DNA from: an uncultured bacterium | GTDB taxonomy: Bacteria > Verrucomicrobiota > Kiritimatiellia > CAIKKV01 > CAITUY01 | NCBI GenBank assembly: GCA_903895695.1 | Contig: CAITUY010000001.1 | Location: 1 to 64,000, forward strand | DNA: 64,000 nucleotides | Direction of reading: 5' to 3' | Part shown: one piece after another, positions 31,993 through 41,191 of the stretch | Position numbering within the stretch: the stretch's first letter is position 1 | How the letters are laid out: every line of letters begins with the position of its first letter | Notes under the pieces: generated by a model | Seen by the model: only the letters and a program-made list of their open reading frames with translations | What the model was told of the DNA's origin: nothing | The model's database searches: none | Translations under genes and position numbers: made by a program

Positions 31993-34038
31993 ATGAGAAA
32001 ATGGCTGGCCATTCTTTTCTGGCTCGGGCTTTCGGTCCTGGGCGCGGCCTCGGTGGGCGTAATTGCCTTCGGCCGCGGGGAGCACTTGAGCGCGCTGTGG
32101 TTTGTCACGGCCACGGTGTGCTTCTTCATGATCAGCTACCGCTTCTACAGCAAGTGGCTGGCGGCCAAGGTGCTGGTCCTGGACGAACGCCGCGCCACGC
32201 CGGCGATCGTCAGGGAGGACGGCAAGGATTACGTCCCCACCAATCGTTGGATAGCGTTCGGCCATCACTTCGCCGCCATTGCCGGGCCCGGTCCGTTGGT
32301 GGGCCCTGTGCTGGCGGCACAGTTCGGCTACCTGCCGGGTACCCTGTGGATCCTGATCGGCGGCACGCTGGGCGGCGGAGTCCACGACGCGGTCGCGCTG
32401 TTCTGTTCCATGCGGCGCGGCGGCAAGTCGCTCGGTCAGATGGTGAAGGAGGAAGTCGGGCCGTTCGCCGGCCTGACGGCTCTCTTCAGCATCCTCTGCA
32501 TTCTGGTGATTTTGATCGCCGTGCTCGGGCTGGTGGTGGTCAAGGCATTGGCGCAGAGCCCCTGGGGCCTGTTCACGGTGGGCATGACCATCCCGATCGC
32601 GCTGTTCATGGGCTGCTACCTGCGCTTTCTGCGACCCGGCCGCGTGGGCGAGGTGTCGGCGGTGGGCGTGGTCCTGCTGCTGCTCGCCGTGTGGGGCGGC
32701 CAGTTCGTGCACCTGTCTGCGGCGTGGTCGGTTTACTTCACGCGGTCCGAGACCTGGCTCGCCTGGGCGGTCATCGCCTACGGCGTGCTGGCGTCGGTCC
32801 TTCCTGTATGGCTGCTGCTGGCGCCGCGGGACTACCTGAGTTCATTCATGAAGATCGGCACGGTGCTCGTGCTGATGCTGGCCGTGGTCTGGGTGGCGCC
32901 GGCGATTCACATGCCCAAACTGACCGCGTTCATCCACGGCAACGGGCTGGTGGTGCCGGGGCGCCTGTTCCCGTTCGTGTTCATTACGGTGGCGTGCGGG
33001 GCGATTTCCGGATTCCATGCGCTGATCTCGACGGGCACGACGCCCAAGCTCGTGACGCGCGAGTCGGCGGTTCGCTCCGTGGCCTACCTGGCCATGATCG
33101 TGGAAATGGGCGTGGGCATCATGGCGCTGGTGGCGGCCTGCGCCATGGAGCCCGGCCAGTACTTTGCCATCAACATGAAAGGCGAGCCGGCCCAGATCGT
33201 GCAGAAGGTGACGGCCACCGGGTTCCCGGTGACGGAATCGAACATGGTCGCCCTGGCGGCCAGCGTGGGCGAGAAGACGATGTTCGGCCGCACGGGCGGG
33301 GCCCCAACGTTCGCCGTGGGCATGGCGCGCATGTTTGCCGAGGCGCTCGGGAGCCGGAGCGTGATGGGGCTGTGGTATCACTTCGCGATCATGTTTGAGG
33401 CGCTGTTCATCCTGACCACCATTGATGCCGGCACGCGGGTGGGCCGGTTCCTGTTGCAGGATTTGCTCGGGCACGTCTGGAAGCCGCTGGGCGCGACCGG
33501 GTTCTACCCGGCCAACGTGGTGGCGAGCGTGGCATTCGTGGGGGCGTGGGGCTGGTTTCTATACCAGGGCGTCCAGGACCCGCTGGGCGGCATCAACAGC
33601 CTGTGGCCGATCTTCGGCATCGCCAACCAGTTGCTCGCGGTCATCGCCCTGTCGCTGGGCACCACGATCCTGATCAAGATGGACAAGGCTCGCTACGCGT
33701 GGGTGACGCTGCTACCCATGCTGTTCCTGCTGGTGGTGACCATGACCGCCGGCTGGCAGAAGATCTTCCTGGACGATGCCGGCGGCTTCGTGCCGGCCAT
33801 CCGGGGCTTCCAGGCCCACCTCGTCGGGGCCGCGCCGGCCGAGGCCGCGCGGCTGCGGACATTGATTCTCAACAACCGCGTGGACATCGCGGCCACCGCC
33901 GCGTTCATGGCGCTCGTGTGCGTCATCGTGCTTGCCAACGTTCGTTTGTGGTTTGGGCTGCTAGCGGGCCGCGCCGAGCGAAGGTTGTGCGAAGACCCGC
34001 CAACGCCGCTGACCGAGGAGCAGTGGCTGGATACCTGA
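31993..34038 (+). CDS. cstA: Carbon starvation protein A-type peptide/pyruvate transporter
   Basis: The 681-residue product has about 16 membrane segments and CstA family motifs: FYSKWLAAKVL, RWIAFGHHFAAIAGPGPLVGP, DAVALFCSMRRGGKSLG and TTIDAGTRVGRFLLQD. ATG 31993 was preferred to the longer open frame because it begins directly at the first helix. CstA proteins take up peptides or pyruvate on carbon limitation. The C-terminal ~100 residues carry an extra helix-rich region. No regulator adjoins. Confidence 0.9.
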   Translation: MRKWLAILFWLGLSVLGAASVGVIAFGRGEHLSALWFVTATVCFFMISYRFYSKWLAAKVLVLDERRATPAIVREDGKDYVPTNRWIAFGHHFAAIAGPGPLVGPVLAAQFGYLPGTLWILIGGTLGGGVHDAVALFCSMRRGGKSLGQMVKEEVGPFAGLTALFSILCILVILIAVLGLVVVKALAQSPWGLFTVGMTIPIALFMGCYLRFLRPGRVGEVSAVGVVLLLLAVWGGQFVHLSAAWSVYFTRSETWLAWAVIAYGVLASVLPVWLLLAPRDYLSSFMKIGTVLVLMLAVVWVAPAIHMPKLTAFIHGNGLVVPGRLFPFVFITVACGAISGFHALISTGTTPKLVTRESAVRSVAYLAMIVEMGVGIMALVAACAMEPGQYFAINMKGEPAQIVQKVTATGFPVTESNMVALAASVGEKTMFGRTGGAPTFAVGMARMFAEALGSRSVMGLWYHFAIMFEALFILTTIDAGTRVGRFLLQDLLGHVWKPLGATGFYPANVVASVAFVGAWGWFLYQGVQDPLGGINSLWPIFGIANQLLAVIALSLGTTILIKMDKARYAWVTLLPMLFLLVVTMTAGWQKIFLDDAGGFVPAIRGFQAHLVGAAPAEAARLRTLILNNRVDIAATAAFMALVCVIVLANVRLWFGLLAGRAERRLCEDPPTPLTEEQWLDT

Positions 34039-34130
34039 TTGGCCTCACCGTGCGGCGCTTGGCGAGGCAAGTCGAAGACGGTACCAACGCGCGAGGCGCC
34101 AGCGTCAGCCTTGACCCCTCCGCCGCTAGT

Positions 34131-34153
34131 TCTGTATAGTGACACTATACAGA
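34131..34153. promoter_or_regulatory. Perfect 23-base operator palindrome of a VapBC-type pair
   Basis: TCTGTATAGTG and CACTATACAGA are perfect 11-base inverted arms around one A. The site ends where the AGGAGG ribosome site of the antitoxin gene begins. Antitoxin-toxin complexes usually bind such palindromes to repress their own operon. Confidence 0.85.
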
Positions 34154-34164
34154 AAGGAGGATGT

Positions 34165-34401
34165 ATGGAAGCGACGGTTGTTGATTTGCGGTATCACATG
34201 AACGATGTCTTGAAGGCCTTGGAACGGAACGAGAGTGTCAGCGTCCTGTACCGTGGCAAGGTAAAAGGTGTCATTCGGCCGGCGGTCAGAGTGAGTGGCC
34301 CGAAGGTGCGCGACCACGCGTTCTTCGGGTCCCGGTCATCGCGGGAATCTGTCGAGAAGTCCATGGAGCACCTTCGCGGAGGGCGCTATCATGATCTTTG
34401 A
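34165..34401 (+). CDS. Phd/YefM-type antitoxin (VapB-like)
   Basis: The 78-residue product has the Phd-like N-terminal fold: MEATVVDLRYHMNDVLKALE followed by VSVLYRGKVKGVIRP. The C-terminus is basic-to-acidic (SRSSRESVEKSMEHL), as for toxin-masking tails. AAAGGAGG lies four bases upstream of ATG 34165. The stop overlaps the toxin start by 11 bases. The operator palindrome upstream supports autoregulation. Confidence 0.85.
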   Translation: MEATVVDLRYHMNDVLKALERNESVSVLYRGKVKGVIRPAVRVSGPKVRDHAFFGSRSSRESVEKSMEHLRGGRYHDL

Positions 34402-34768
34402 TACGGACATCTTCATTTGGGTTCAACGGGGGAACCCCAAGGCGGCACAGATGATTGAAGGCGAGGATGAGCGGTTCATCTCCGTGCAGTCCTACATGGA
34501 ACTACTCCAGGGGGCGGAGAACCGAAGGCAACACGAACAGACGAAATCGTTCCTGCGGGAGTTCGGCTTTTCCACGCTGCCGCTGAGCGAGAATATCGGG
34601 CATCGAGCAGCCGTCTACATTGAGGAGTACGCTTTGTCGCACGGGCTGAGGGCCGGAGACGCGATTGTCGCAGCCACGGCTGCAGAGTGCGGCCTGATTC
34701 TGTGCACGGGCAACGCAAAGCACTTTAGCCCGATCAGGGATTTGAAGACGAGGATCTTCAAGCCCTGA
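34391..34768 (+). CDS. VapC-type PIN-domain ribonuclease toxin
   Basis: The 125-residue product is a PIN domain: MIFDTDIFIW (Asp4), SYMELLQGA (Glu37), LRAGDAIVAATA (Asp90) and CTGNAKHF where an Asp is often found but His is present. VapC toxins cleave tRNA or rRNA sites. It overlaps its antitoxin. The ATG at 34391 was chosen because the PIN fold begins there. Confidence 0.9.
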   Translation: MIFDTDIFIWVQRGNPKAAQMIEGEDERFISVQSYMELLQGAENRRQHEQTKSFLREFGFSTLPLSENIGHRAAVYIEEYALSHGLRAGDAIVAATAAECGLILCTGNAKHFSPIRDLKTRIFKP

Positions 34769-34866
34769 AGACCGGCGAACGCCTCGCATGTCACGGCTCG
34801 TTTCTCGCCGAAAGCGAAGGCGACCGTTGGGCTGGAGTGGATATGAAGACCGATCAGGAGAGTGAC

Positions 34867-36579
34867 ATGTCGACAGCCGTCACAGTTCGATGTGAAGCGG
34901 AGGCGACGCCGCTGGTTCTCAAGACCGTGGACATCCTGGCCCGGACACTCCGGGAACGGGGCGGGCTCGAAACCACGAACGTAACGGCGGGCGGCAAGGG
35001 AGCCGGCCGGGCGGACGTGGTGCTCGCCATTGAGCCGGGCATCGGGACGGAAGGGTTCCGCATAGAGAGCCAGGAGACCCCGGGCGGCTGGCGCATCACG
35101 GGCAACGACGAGCGCGGACTGCTCTACGGGGTCGGTCGCTTCCTGCGCGGCTGCGATCTCGGTAGCCTATCACCCTTGCGCGACGCAGGCCTCGCCTACA
35201 GCGGGCGGCTGGGCCCGGCCGTGCCGCGCCTGCCCGTGCGCGGCATGTACTTCGCGACGCACTTCCATAACTTTTACCACGACGCGCCCGTCGAGGAGGT
35301 CGAGCGTTATGTCGAGGAACTTGCCCTGTGGGGCTGCAACGCGCTGAGCGTCTGGTTCGACATGCACCACTACGCGGGCATCGACGACCCTGCCGCCCAG
35401 GTCATGGTCGCGCGTCTGCACGCCATCCTCAAAGCCGCCCAAGGCGTCGGCATGGTGGTGGGGCTGACCACGCTCGCCAACGAGGCCTATCACACAAGCC
35501 CGGTCGCCCTGCGCGCCGAGCCCTTCCCGCATCACTACCACGTTGAGATCTGTCCGACCCGTCCCGGCGGCCTGGACCTCATCCTCAAGTGGCGGCGCGA
35601 GATGCTCGAGGCCTTTGCCGACCTCGACATCGGCTATGTCTGGATCTGGCCCTACGATCAGGGTGGCTGCAAGTGCCCCGACTGCAAGCCGTGGGGCGGC
35701 AACGGATTCGTCCGCAACTCCGAGGCCGTGGCGCGGCTGGTCCGCGCCGTGCTGCCGCGCGCGAAGACCGTGATCTCCACGTGGGAATTCGGCTACTGGG
35801 AGGGTGACCCGGAGTGGGACTTGTTCTATGCCGCCATGGCGCGCCATCCGGACTGGGTTGACTACATCATGGCCGAGGGGCACGGCGACTTCCCGCCCTA
35901 CGTCCGCAAGCACGGCCCGCCGGCAGGCTATACTTTGCTCAACTTCCCGGAAATCAGCATGAACGGCATGTGGCCCTGGGGCGGCTTCGGCGTCAACCTG
36001 CAGCCGGCGCGTCTTCAGAAGGTCTGGAACACCTGCCGCCACTGGTTGGCAGGTGGCTTCCCCTACTCGGAGGGGATCTATGAGGACCTCAACAAGGCGG
36101 TGTGCCTCCAGCTCTGCTGGGATCCGGACCGCGCCGTCGAGGACATCGTGCGCGAGTATGCGGCAGGCGAATTCGCGGCGGCCGCGGCTGAGGACGTGGT
36201 CAACGCCGTCTACCGGCTCGAATCCAACATGCAGCACTCGGTTAGTGGCGCGGATGCCTTCGCCAAGCAACTGCACTCCGGGGGCGGCGGTGAATCGGTC
36301 GGCGCCTTGTACGGACTGCCCGCCGTCAAGGAACCCGAGCGTCCGCTCGCGTTGCTCGACGGGGCGGCCGCACGCATGTCGCCGCGCGCCCGCCAGGCGT
36401 GGCGCTGGCGGCTGCTATGGCTGCGCGCCGCCCTGGATGTTGAGTTGAGCCGATCCGGCGGCCAGGCAACCGACCGGGCGGACGCGTATTTCGAGGAGGT
36501 GAACGGCATCTCACACGCCGATGGCGCCGAATGGGCCGTCTGCGCCCCCAGCCGACGCACGCTCAAGCGGCTGCTTTAG
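34867..36579 (+). CDS. Glycosidase-like protein with a GH20/GH67-type N-terminal domain
   Basis: The 570-residue protein starts with TVRCEAEATPLVLKTVDIL and GFRIESQETPGGWRITGNDERG, typical of the GH20b/GH67N domain seen in hexosaminidases and alpha-glucuronidases, followed by a barrel-like region. WIWPYDQGGCKCPDCKPWGG holds a CxCxxC-like cluster that may bind a metal. No signal peptide is present, so it acts in the cytoplasm. ATG 34867 has AGGAG at ideal spacing; ATG 34843 is an alternative. The catalytic acid is not assignable. Substrate is probably a hexosaminide or uronide. Confidence 0.72.
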   Translation: MSTAVTVRCEAEATPLVLKTVDILARTLRERGGLETTNVTAGGKGAGRADVVLAIEPGIGTEGFRIESQETPGGWRITGNDERGLLYGVGRFLRGCDLGSLSPLRDAGLAYSGRLGPAVPRLPVRGMYFATHFHNFYHDAPVEEVERYVEELALWGCNALSVWFDMHHYAGIDDPAAQVMVARLHAILKAAQGVGMVVGLTTLANEAYHTSPVALRAEPFPHHYHVEICPTRPGGLDLILKWRREMLEAFADLDIGYVWIWPYDQGGCKCPDCKPWGGNGFVRNSEAVARLVRAVLPRAKTVISTWEFGYWEGDPEWDLFYAAMARHPDWVDYIMAEGHGDFPPYVRKHGPPAGYTLLNFPEISMNGMWPWGGFGVNLQPARLQKVWNTCRHWLAGGFPYSEGIYEDLNKAVCLQLCWDPDRAVEDIVREYAAGEFAAAAAEDVVNAVYRLESNMQHSVSGADAFAKQLHSGGGGESVGALYGLPAVKEPERPLALLDGAAARMSPRARQAWRWRLLWLRAALDVELSRSGGQATDRADAYFEEVNGISHADGAEWAVCAPSRRTLKRLL

Positions 36580-36645
36580 TCGATTGACACGGCGCCCGCA
36601 ATCCGGTATATATATTGCCCTTTTGTGAGCGAGAAAGGTACGGCT

Positions 36646-36858
36646 ATGAAGAAGGACATCCATCCCGATTACCATGAGACGACGATCGTGTGCGCCTGCG
36701 GCACGACCGTGAAGGTTATGTCGACCGGCAAGGAGATGCACATCAATACGTGCTCCGTTTGCCACCCGTTCTATACGGGCCGTACGGCCATGGTCGATGC
36801 GAAGGGCCGCGTCGAGCAATTCCGCAAGCGTTACGGCACCACCGCCACCAAGAAGTAG
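36646..36858 (+). CDS. rpmE: 50S ribosomal protein L31, zinc-ribbon (C+) form
   Basis: The 70-residue product matches L31: MKKDIHPDYHETT, then HINTCSVCHPFYTG and GRVEQFRKRYG. Four Cys (16, 18, 36, 39) make the zinc ribbon. GAGAAAGG lies upstream of ATG 36646. In many bacteria a Cys-free L31 replaces this form in low zinc; none is seen in this window. A strong terminator follows. Confidence 0.96.
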   Translation: MKKDIHPDYHETTIVCACGTTVKVMSTGKEMHINTCSVCHPFYTGRTAMVDAKGRVEQFRKRYGTTATKK

Positions 36859-36873
36859 CCACCGGGTTTGGAC

Positions 36874-36911
36874 AAGGGCCAGGGCCCCGCACGGGGAGCT
36901 GGCCCTTTTTC
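36874..36911 (+). terminator. Rho-independent terminator of rpmE
   Basis: AAGGGCCAG and CTGGCCCTT form a 9-bp stem with a GC-rich internal part, followed by a T-run of five. It lies 15 bases after the rpmE stop. Confidence 0.9.
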
Positions 36912-36945
36912 TATCCATCGCACGCCATCCTTTCGAACGGTCCGC

Positions 36946-38040
36946 ATGATCGATCCCGCCTATTTCGAGAAGATTGCGGCGCGGCTGCATCGGCTGGAGG
37001 ACGAGATTGCCGACCCGGCCACGGCGGTGAACCAACGCCGGTTCCGCGACGTGGTCAAGGAGCACTCCCGCCTGCGCCGCGTTCTGGACAAGTCCGATGC
37101 CTATTTCCGGCTCAAACGCGATGTCGACGAACAGCGCGCGCTCGTCGCGGCGGAGGATGCCGACCCCGACCTGAAGGCCCTGGCCCTGGAGGAACTGGCC
37201 AGCCACGAGAAGGCGCTCCCCGGGGTCGAGAAAGACCTGCTCGCGGCCATGCTGCCGCCGGACCCGAACGACGAGCGCAACGTGATCATGGAAATCCGCG
37301 CCGGTACGGGCGGCGAGGAAGCCGCCCTGTTCGCGGCCGACCTCTTCCGCATGTACTCGCGTTATTGCGAGGGACTGGGCTGGAAGATCGGCGTGATCGA
37401 CGCGAGCGCCTCCGATATCGGCGGTTTCAAGGAAATCGTTTTTTCCGTCGAGGGCACGGCGGTCTACCGCACGCTCAAATACGAATCCGGCTGCCACCGT
37501 GTGCAGCGCGTGCCGGCCACCGAGGGCTCAGGCCGCATCCACACGTCGGCGGCCACCGTTTTCGTACTGCCCGAGGTCGACGACGTGGACGATATCGACA
37601 TCCCGGCCGCCGACGTGCGCGTCGATATTTTCTGTTCGTCAGGCCCAGGCGGGCAGGGGGTCAACACGACTTACTCGGCCATCCGCGTCACGCACCTGCC
37701 GACCGGCCTGGTCGCCCAGAGCCAGGACGAACGGTCGCAGCACCGGAACAAGGAGAAGGCGCTGAGCGTGCTCAAGGCGCGCCTGCTCGATTTCAACCGG
37801 CGCCAGGAAGAGGAAAAGGCCGGCAGCATGCGTCGCACGCAGATCGGCACGGGCGACCGCAGCGAGAAGATTCGAACCTACAATTTCCCGCAAAATCGGC
37901 TGACCGACCATCGGATCAATTTCACCATCTACACGCTCAACCGCGTGGTGGAAGGGAACCTGGCCGAGTTGATCCAGGCGCTGCAGGACCACGACCTCGA
38001 ACTGCGCGTCCAGAAGGAAACCGCGACGGTGTCGCCGTGA
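36946..38040 (+). CDS. prfA: Peptide chain release factor 1
   Basis: The 364-residue product has the GGQ catalytic motif at residues 235-237 in SSGPGGQGVNTT and the RF1-type tripeptide in RVPATEGSGRIHTSA, which reads UAA/UAG. ATG 36946 is the start; an open frame upstream reaches the terminator and is ignored. The stop overlaps the prmC GTG start by four bases, as in the common prfA-prmC pair. Confidence 0.97.
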   Translation: MIDPAYFEKIAARLHRLEDEIADPATAVNQRRFRDVVKEHSRLRRVLDKSDAYFRLKRDVDEQRALVAAEDADPDLKALALEELASHEKALPGVEKDLLAAMLPPDPNDERNVIMEIRAGTGGEEAALFAADLFRMYSRYCEGLGWKIGVIDASASDIGGFKEIVFSVEGTAVYRTLKYESGCHRVQRVPATEGSGRIHTSAATVFVLPEVDDVDDIDIPAADVRVDIFCSSGPGGQGVNTTYSAIRVTHLPTGLVAQSQDERSQHRNKEKALSVLKARLLDFNRRQEEEKAGSMRRTQIGTGDRSEKIRTYNFPQNRLTDHRINFTIYTLNRVVEGNLAELIQALQDHDLELRVQKETATVSP

Positions 38041-38891
38041 AACGCCTGCTCGAGATACTCCAGGCGGCGACCGAGTACCTCGCGGCTCGCGGAGTTGAGA
38101 ACGCGCGCCTCGTCACCGAGCAGTTGATGAGCCACGTGCTGGAGTGCCCGCGCCTGCAACTGTACGTTCGCTTCGAGTCGCTTCTAACCGAGCCGCAACT
38201 GGAGGCCATGCGCCGCGGCATGAAGCGCCTGGCCGCGGGGGAACCGCTTCAATACGTGGTGGGCGACACGGCGTTCATGGGGCACCTCTTCAAGACCGAC
38301 CGGCGGGCGCTCATCCCGCGGCCGGATACCGAGCCGTTGGTCGAGGCGGTGCTCGCCTGCGAGCCGCTCTGGGCGCGAGCCCAGCCGGCCATCGTGGAGG
38401 TCGGGACCGGCAGCGGCTGCATCGCGATCAGCCTGGCCTTGGCCCGGCCGGCGGCCTACACCGCGATCGACGTGAGCCCCGAAGCCCTAGCCCTGGCCCG
38501 CGAGAACGCCGATCGCCTGCAGGTCGCCGACCGCCTGGCCTTCCAGGAGGGCGATTTGCTCGCGGGACTGGGCGCGGCTAGCGTCGACGCCGTGGTCGCC
38601 AACCTGCCCTATATCCGGACTGCCGACCTCGCCGCGCTGCCCCGCCACATTCGCGATTTCGAGCCGGCACTGGCGCTCGACGGCGGTGTGGACGGGCTGG
38701 ACTGCATCCGGCGCCTGGCCGGCCAGGCGCCGGATGCGTTGCGCGCGGACGGCTGGCTGTTCCTGGAGATCGGGTTCGATCAGGGCGCCGCCGTGCGCGA
38801 CTGCCTGGGCGAACTCGGTTATGCCGGCGTGACCGTGCGCCTCGACGCGGGGGGGCGCGATCGCGTCGTGTCCGCCCGCAGGCCCGCGTAG
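38037..38891 (+). CDS. prmC: Release factor glutamine methyltransferase
   Basis: The 284-residue protein begins at GTG 38037 inside the prfA stop. It has the N-terminal helical domain and the SAM motif VEVGTGSGCIAISLAL, with VANLPYI at the catalytic motif (NLPY rather than the usual NPPY). PrmC methylates the GGQ glutamine of release factors. The substitution of Pro by Leu occurs in some PVC sequences, I believe; activity is likely kept because N and PY are retained. Confidence 0.93.
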   Translation: MKRLLEILQAATEYLAARGVENARLVTEQLMSHVLECPRLQLYVRFESLLTEPQLEAMRRGMKRLAAGEPLQYVVGDTAFMGHLFKTDRRALIPRPDTEPLVEAVLACEPLWARAQPAIVEVGTGSGCIAISLALARPAAYTAIDVSPEALALARENADRLQVADRLAFQEGDLLAGLGAASVDAVVANLPYIRTADLAALPRHIRDFEPALALDGGVDGLDCIRRLAGQAPDALRADGWLFLEIGFDQGAAVRDCLGELGYAGVTVRLDAGGRDRVVSARRPA

Positions 38892-38970
38892 CCGGAGTGC
38901 GCGCCACGCCGCTTGAGTGCGGCAGCCGGCAGGTGTATGCTGTTCTTGGAACAAGGAAGCGGAGGCGAAC

Positions 38971-39480
38971 ATGATTTTCCTCGATCTAGTGAAAGAGCGC
39001 TCCAGCATCCGGGCGTACGAGACCAGACCGGTACCCGAAGCCACGCTGATGCAGGTGCTTGAAGCCGCACGGTGGGCGCCGTCGGCCGCCAATCGACAGC
39101 CGTGGCATCTTGTTTTGGTGCAGGATGCGGCGCAACGTCGGTCGCTGGCCGAAGCCTATCCGCGCGAATGGTTCTGGCAGGCGCCGGCCATCATCGTGGT
39201 GTGCGTCGAATCGGCGCGGGCCTGGACCCGCTCCGATGGAAAGAATTATGCCGACGTGGATGGCGCGATCGCCATGGACCACCTGACGCTGTGCGCCACC
39301 GACCTCGGTCTCGCGACCTGTTGGGTCGCGGCGTTTGACGCGGCGAAGGTGCGCGGCGTGCTGGCGCTGCCGACCGGCGTGGACCCCCTGGCGATGACGC
39401 CGATCGGTTACCCCGCCGGGGCGGGCCGCGAGAAGACGCGCAAACCCATGGCCGACGTGTTACGGCGCGAACGTTGGTGA
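38971..39480 (+). CDS. Nitroreductase-family FMN oxidoreductase
   Basis: The 169-residue product matches the nitroreductase fold: LDLVKERSSIRAYETRPV at the start (Arg for FMN), AARWAPSAANRQPWHLVLV, and LATCWVAAFDAAKVRGVLALP near the C-terminus. GGAGG precedes ATG 38971. It probably reduces quinones or nitro compounds with NAD(P)H. No operon partner is close. Confidence 0.9.
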   Translation: MIFLDLVKERSSIRAYETRPVPEATLMQVLEAARWAPSAANRQPWHLVLVQDAAQRRSLAEAYPREWFWQAPAIIVVCVESARAWTRSDGKNYADVDGAIAMDHLTLCATDLGLATCWVAAFDAAKVRGVLALPTGVDPLAMTPIGYPAGAGREKTRKPMADVLRRERW

Positions 39481-39550
39481 CAGCCGCCAGTCCTCGACAC
39501 ACTCCCCGGGGTTGTGGTATTCAAGGCACACTTAGGAGTTGTGCGCAGGT

Positions 39551-41191
39551 ATGAAACTGGAAATTGTCAGCGGGGAGAAGGCGGGGCAGACGTTCGATTT
39601 CGCCCCGGACTGCGAAGTGACGATCGGGCGCGAGGACTCCTGCGCCATCTGCCTCGTCGATCGGAAAGTTTCACGTCGCCATGCGCGGTTGATGACGACC
39701 GCGGGGGGCGTGAGCCTGGAAGATCTGGGCAGCGCCAACGGCTTGCGCGTCAATGGCCAGCGGGGCTACCGCTTCATCCTTCGCGACGGCGATGTCATCA
39801 CGGTCGGCGATACCCCGATTCGCGTTGGCGGGTTGTCTCCGGTCCCGGCCAGCGGGATATCGGCGCCGCGCGTCAGGATCGACGACAGCACGCGGACCGT
39901 AGTGCTCTACAGCATGCCATCCGATGAGGCCAATCTCCTGGGATCGCGTGTGCCCCCCGAGGTCGCCGAGGAAGTGCGGGCCGAGAACCGTTACCTGCGG
40001 ACCATCGGCGAAATCAGCCGCGTGTTGGCCGCGCCCCACGCGGCCCAGCAGACCTTGGAGGCTGTGCTGGCCGTGTTGCGCGAGGCCTTGAAGGCCGACA
40101 CCGCTTGCGTGCTCTCGGGGGATGCCAAGGGCGGCGACTGGGACGTGCGCGCCATGGCCGCCAGCGCGGGGTCCGGTGCCCCGGTCCAGGTGAGCCGCAC
40201 GATCGTGCAGCAGGCCCTGGACGAAGGCGTTGCGATCATCGCCCGCGATCCCCTCACCGATGGCCGCTTCCAAGGCAGCCAGAGCATCATCGTCGAAGGC
40301 GTGTCCTCGGCGCTGTGCTCGCCGATCCGTGTAGGCGAAACCTTGAGGGCCGTCCTGCTGCTCGATCGCCGCCGCCGCAGCGACGTCTTCATGGAACGTG
40401 ACCTGCGGCTCACGGCGACGGTGGCCAATCTGCTGGGACTGCTGCTCGAGAAGGAACAGGCCGAATCCGAGGCCCGCGAGCGCGAGCGGTTGGCGGTGAT
40501 CGGGGAGGTCGTCGCCAACCTGGCACACCACGCCAAGAATATCATCGCCAGCCTCCGCTTCGGACTGGCCACGCTGAAGCTGTCGGTCAGCCGTGGGCAG
40601 ACCGAAAAACTGCCGCAGTATGTCGCCATGCTGGACACGCAGCAGGCCCGCCTGTCGGATCTCGTGCTCAACATGCTGAGCTATTCCAAGGACCGCACCC
40701 CGATGCGGCAACAGGTCCGGCTGGCCGACCTGATCGAGGATGTGGTGGCGCCATTCAAGTCCCGCCTGGCCGAGACCGGGGTGACGATCGCGAACACCTG
40801 CGAGCCGGCCGATCTGCAAGTCTGGGCCGAGGAAGCGGCGCTGCATCGCGTGTTCCTCAACCTCGTCGTCAACGCCCTCGACGCCCTGCAGGCTAACACT
40901 GGACGCGAAAAGTCGCTTCGCGTGACGGCCTGTCGCGAGGACCAGCACCGGGTCGCTATTCGCTTCCGAGATACCGGCTGCGGGATTCCCCGCGACGAGA
41001 TCACGCGCATTTTCGAGGTGTTCTATTCCACAAAAGGGGCCAAGGGCACAGGCCTGGGCCTGGCCGTGGTTAAGAAAGTGGTCGCCGAGCACGGGGGGAC
41101 GGTCAGCGTGGACTCGGAGGTCGGCGCCTGGACGGAATTTACGATCCTGCTGCCCGAGCACGCCCCGGATGCCGCGGGAGCCGCCACATGA
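39551..41191 (+). CDS. FHA-GAF sensor histidine kinase
   Basis: The 546-residue cytoplasmic protein has an FHA domain (residues ~1-95: VTIGREDSCAICLVDRKVSRRHARL), a GAF domain (~150-310), an H-box around NLAHHAKNIIASL and an ATPase with VVNALDALQ, DTGCGIPRDE and GTGLGLAVVKKVVAEHGG. FHA domains bind phosphothreonine, so it links Ser/Thr kinase signals with His kinase output. No response regulator adjoins. Four bases overlap the next gene. Confidence 0.92.
   Translation: MKLEIVSGEKAGQTFDFAPDCEVTIGREDSCAICLVDRKVSRRHARLMTTAGGVSLEDLGSANGLRVNGQRGYRFILRDGDVITVGDTPIRVGGLSPVPASGISAPRVRIDDSTRTVVLYSMPSDEANLLGSRVPPEVAEEVRAENRYLRTIGEISRVLAAPHAAQQTLEAVLAVLREALKADTACVLSGDAKGGDWDVRAMAASAGSGAPVQVSRTIVQQALDEGVAIIARDPLTDGRFQGSQSIIVEGVSSALCSPIRVGETLRAVLLLDRRRRSDVFMERDLRLTATVANLLGLLLEKEQAESEARERERLAVIGEVVANLAHHAKNIIASLRFGLATLKLSVSRGQTEKLPQYVAMLDTQQARLSDLVLNMLSYSKDRTPMRQQVRLADLIEDVVAPFKSRLAETGVTIANTCEPADLQVWAEEAALHRVFLNLVVNALDALQANTGREKSLRVTACREDQHRVAIRFRDTGCGIPRDEITRIFEVFYSTKGAKGTGLGLAVVKKVVAEHGGTVSVDSEVGAWTEFTILLPEHAPDAAGAAT

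Noticed and set aside
32001-33398. Open frame of 465 codons in another frame of cstA
   Set aside because: It is a shadow of the CstA coding sequence with a low-complexity Gly/Arg composition.
36690-38036. Open frame joined in-frame upstream of prmC
   Set aside because: It overlaps rpmE and prfA in another frame and has no domain content. prmC starts at GTG 38037, where the conserved N-terminus begins.
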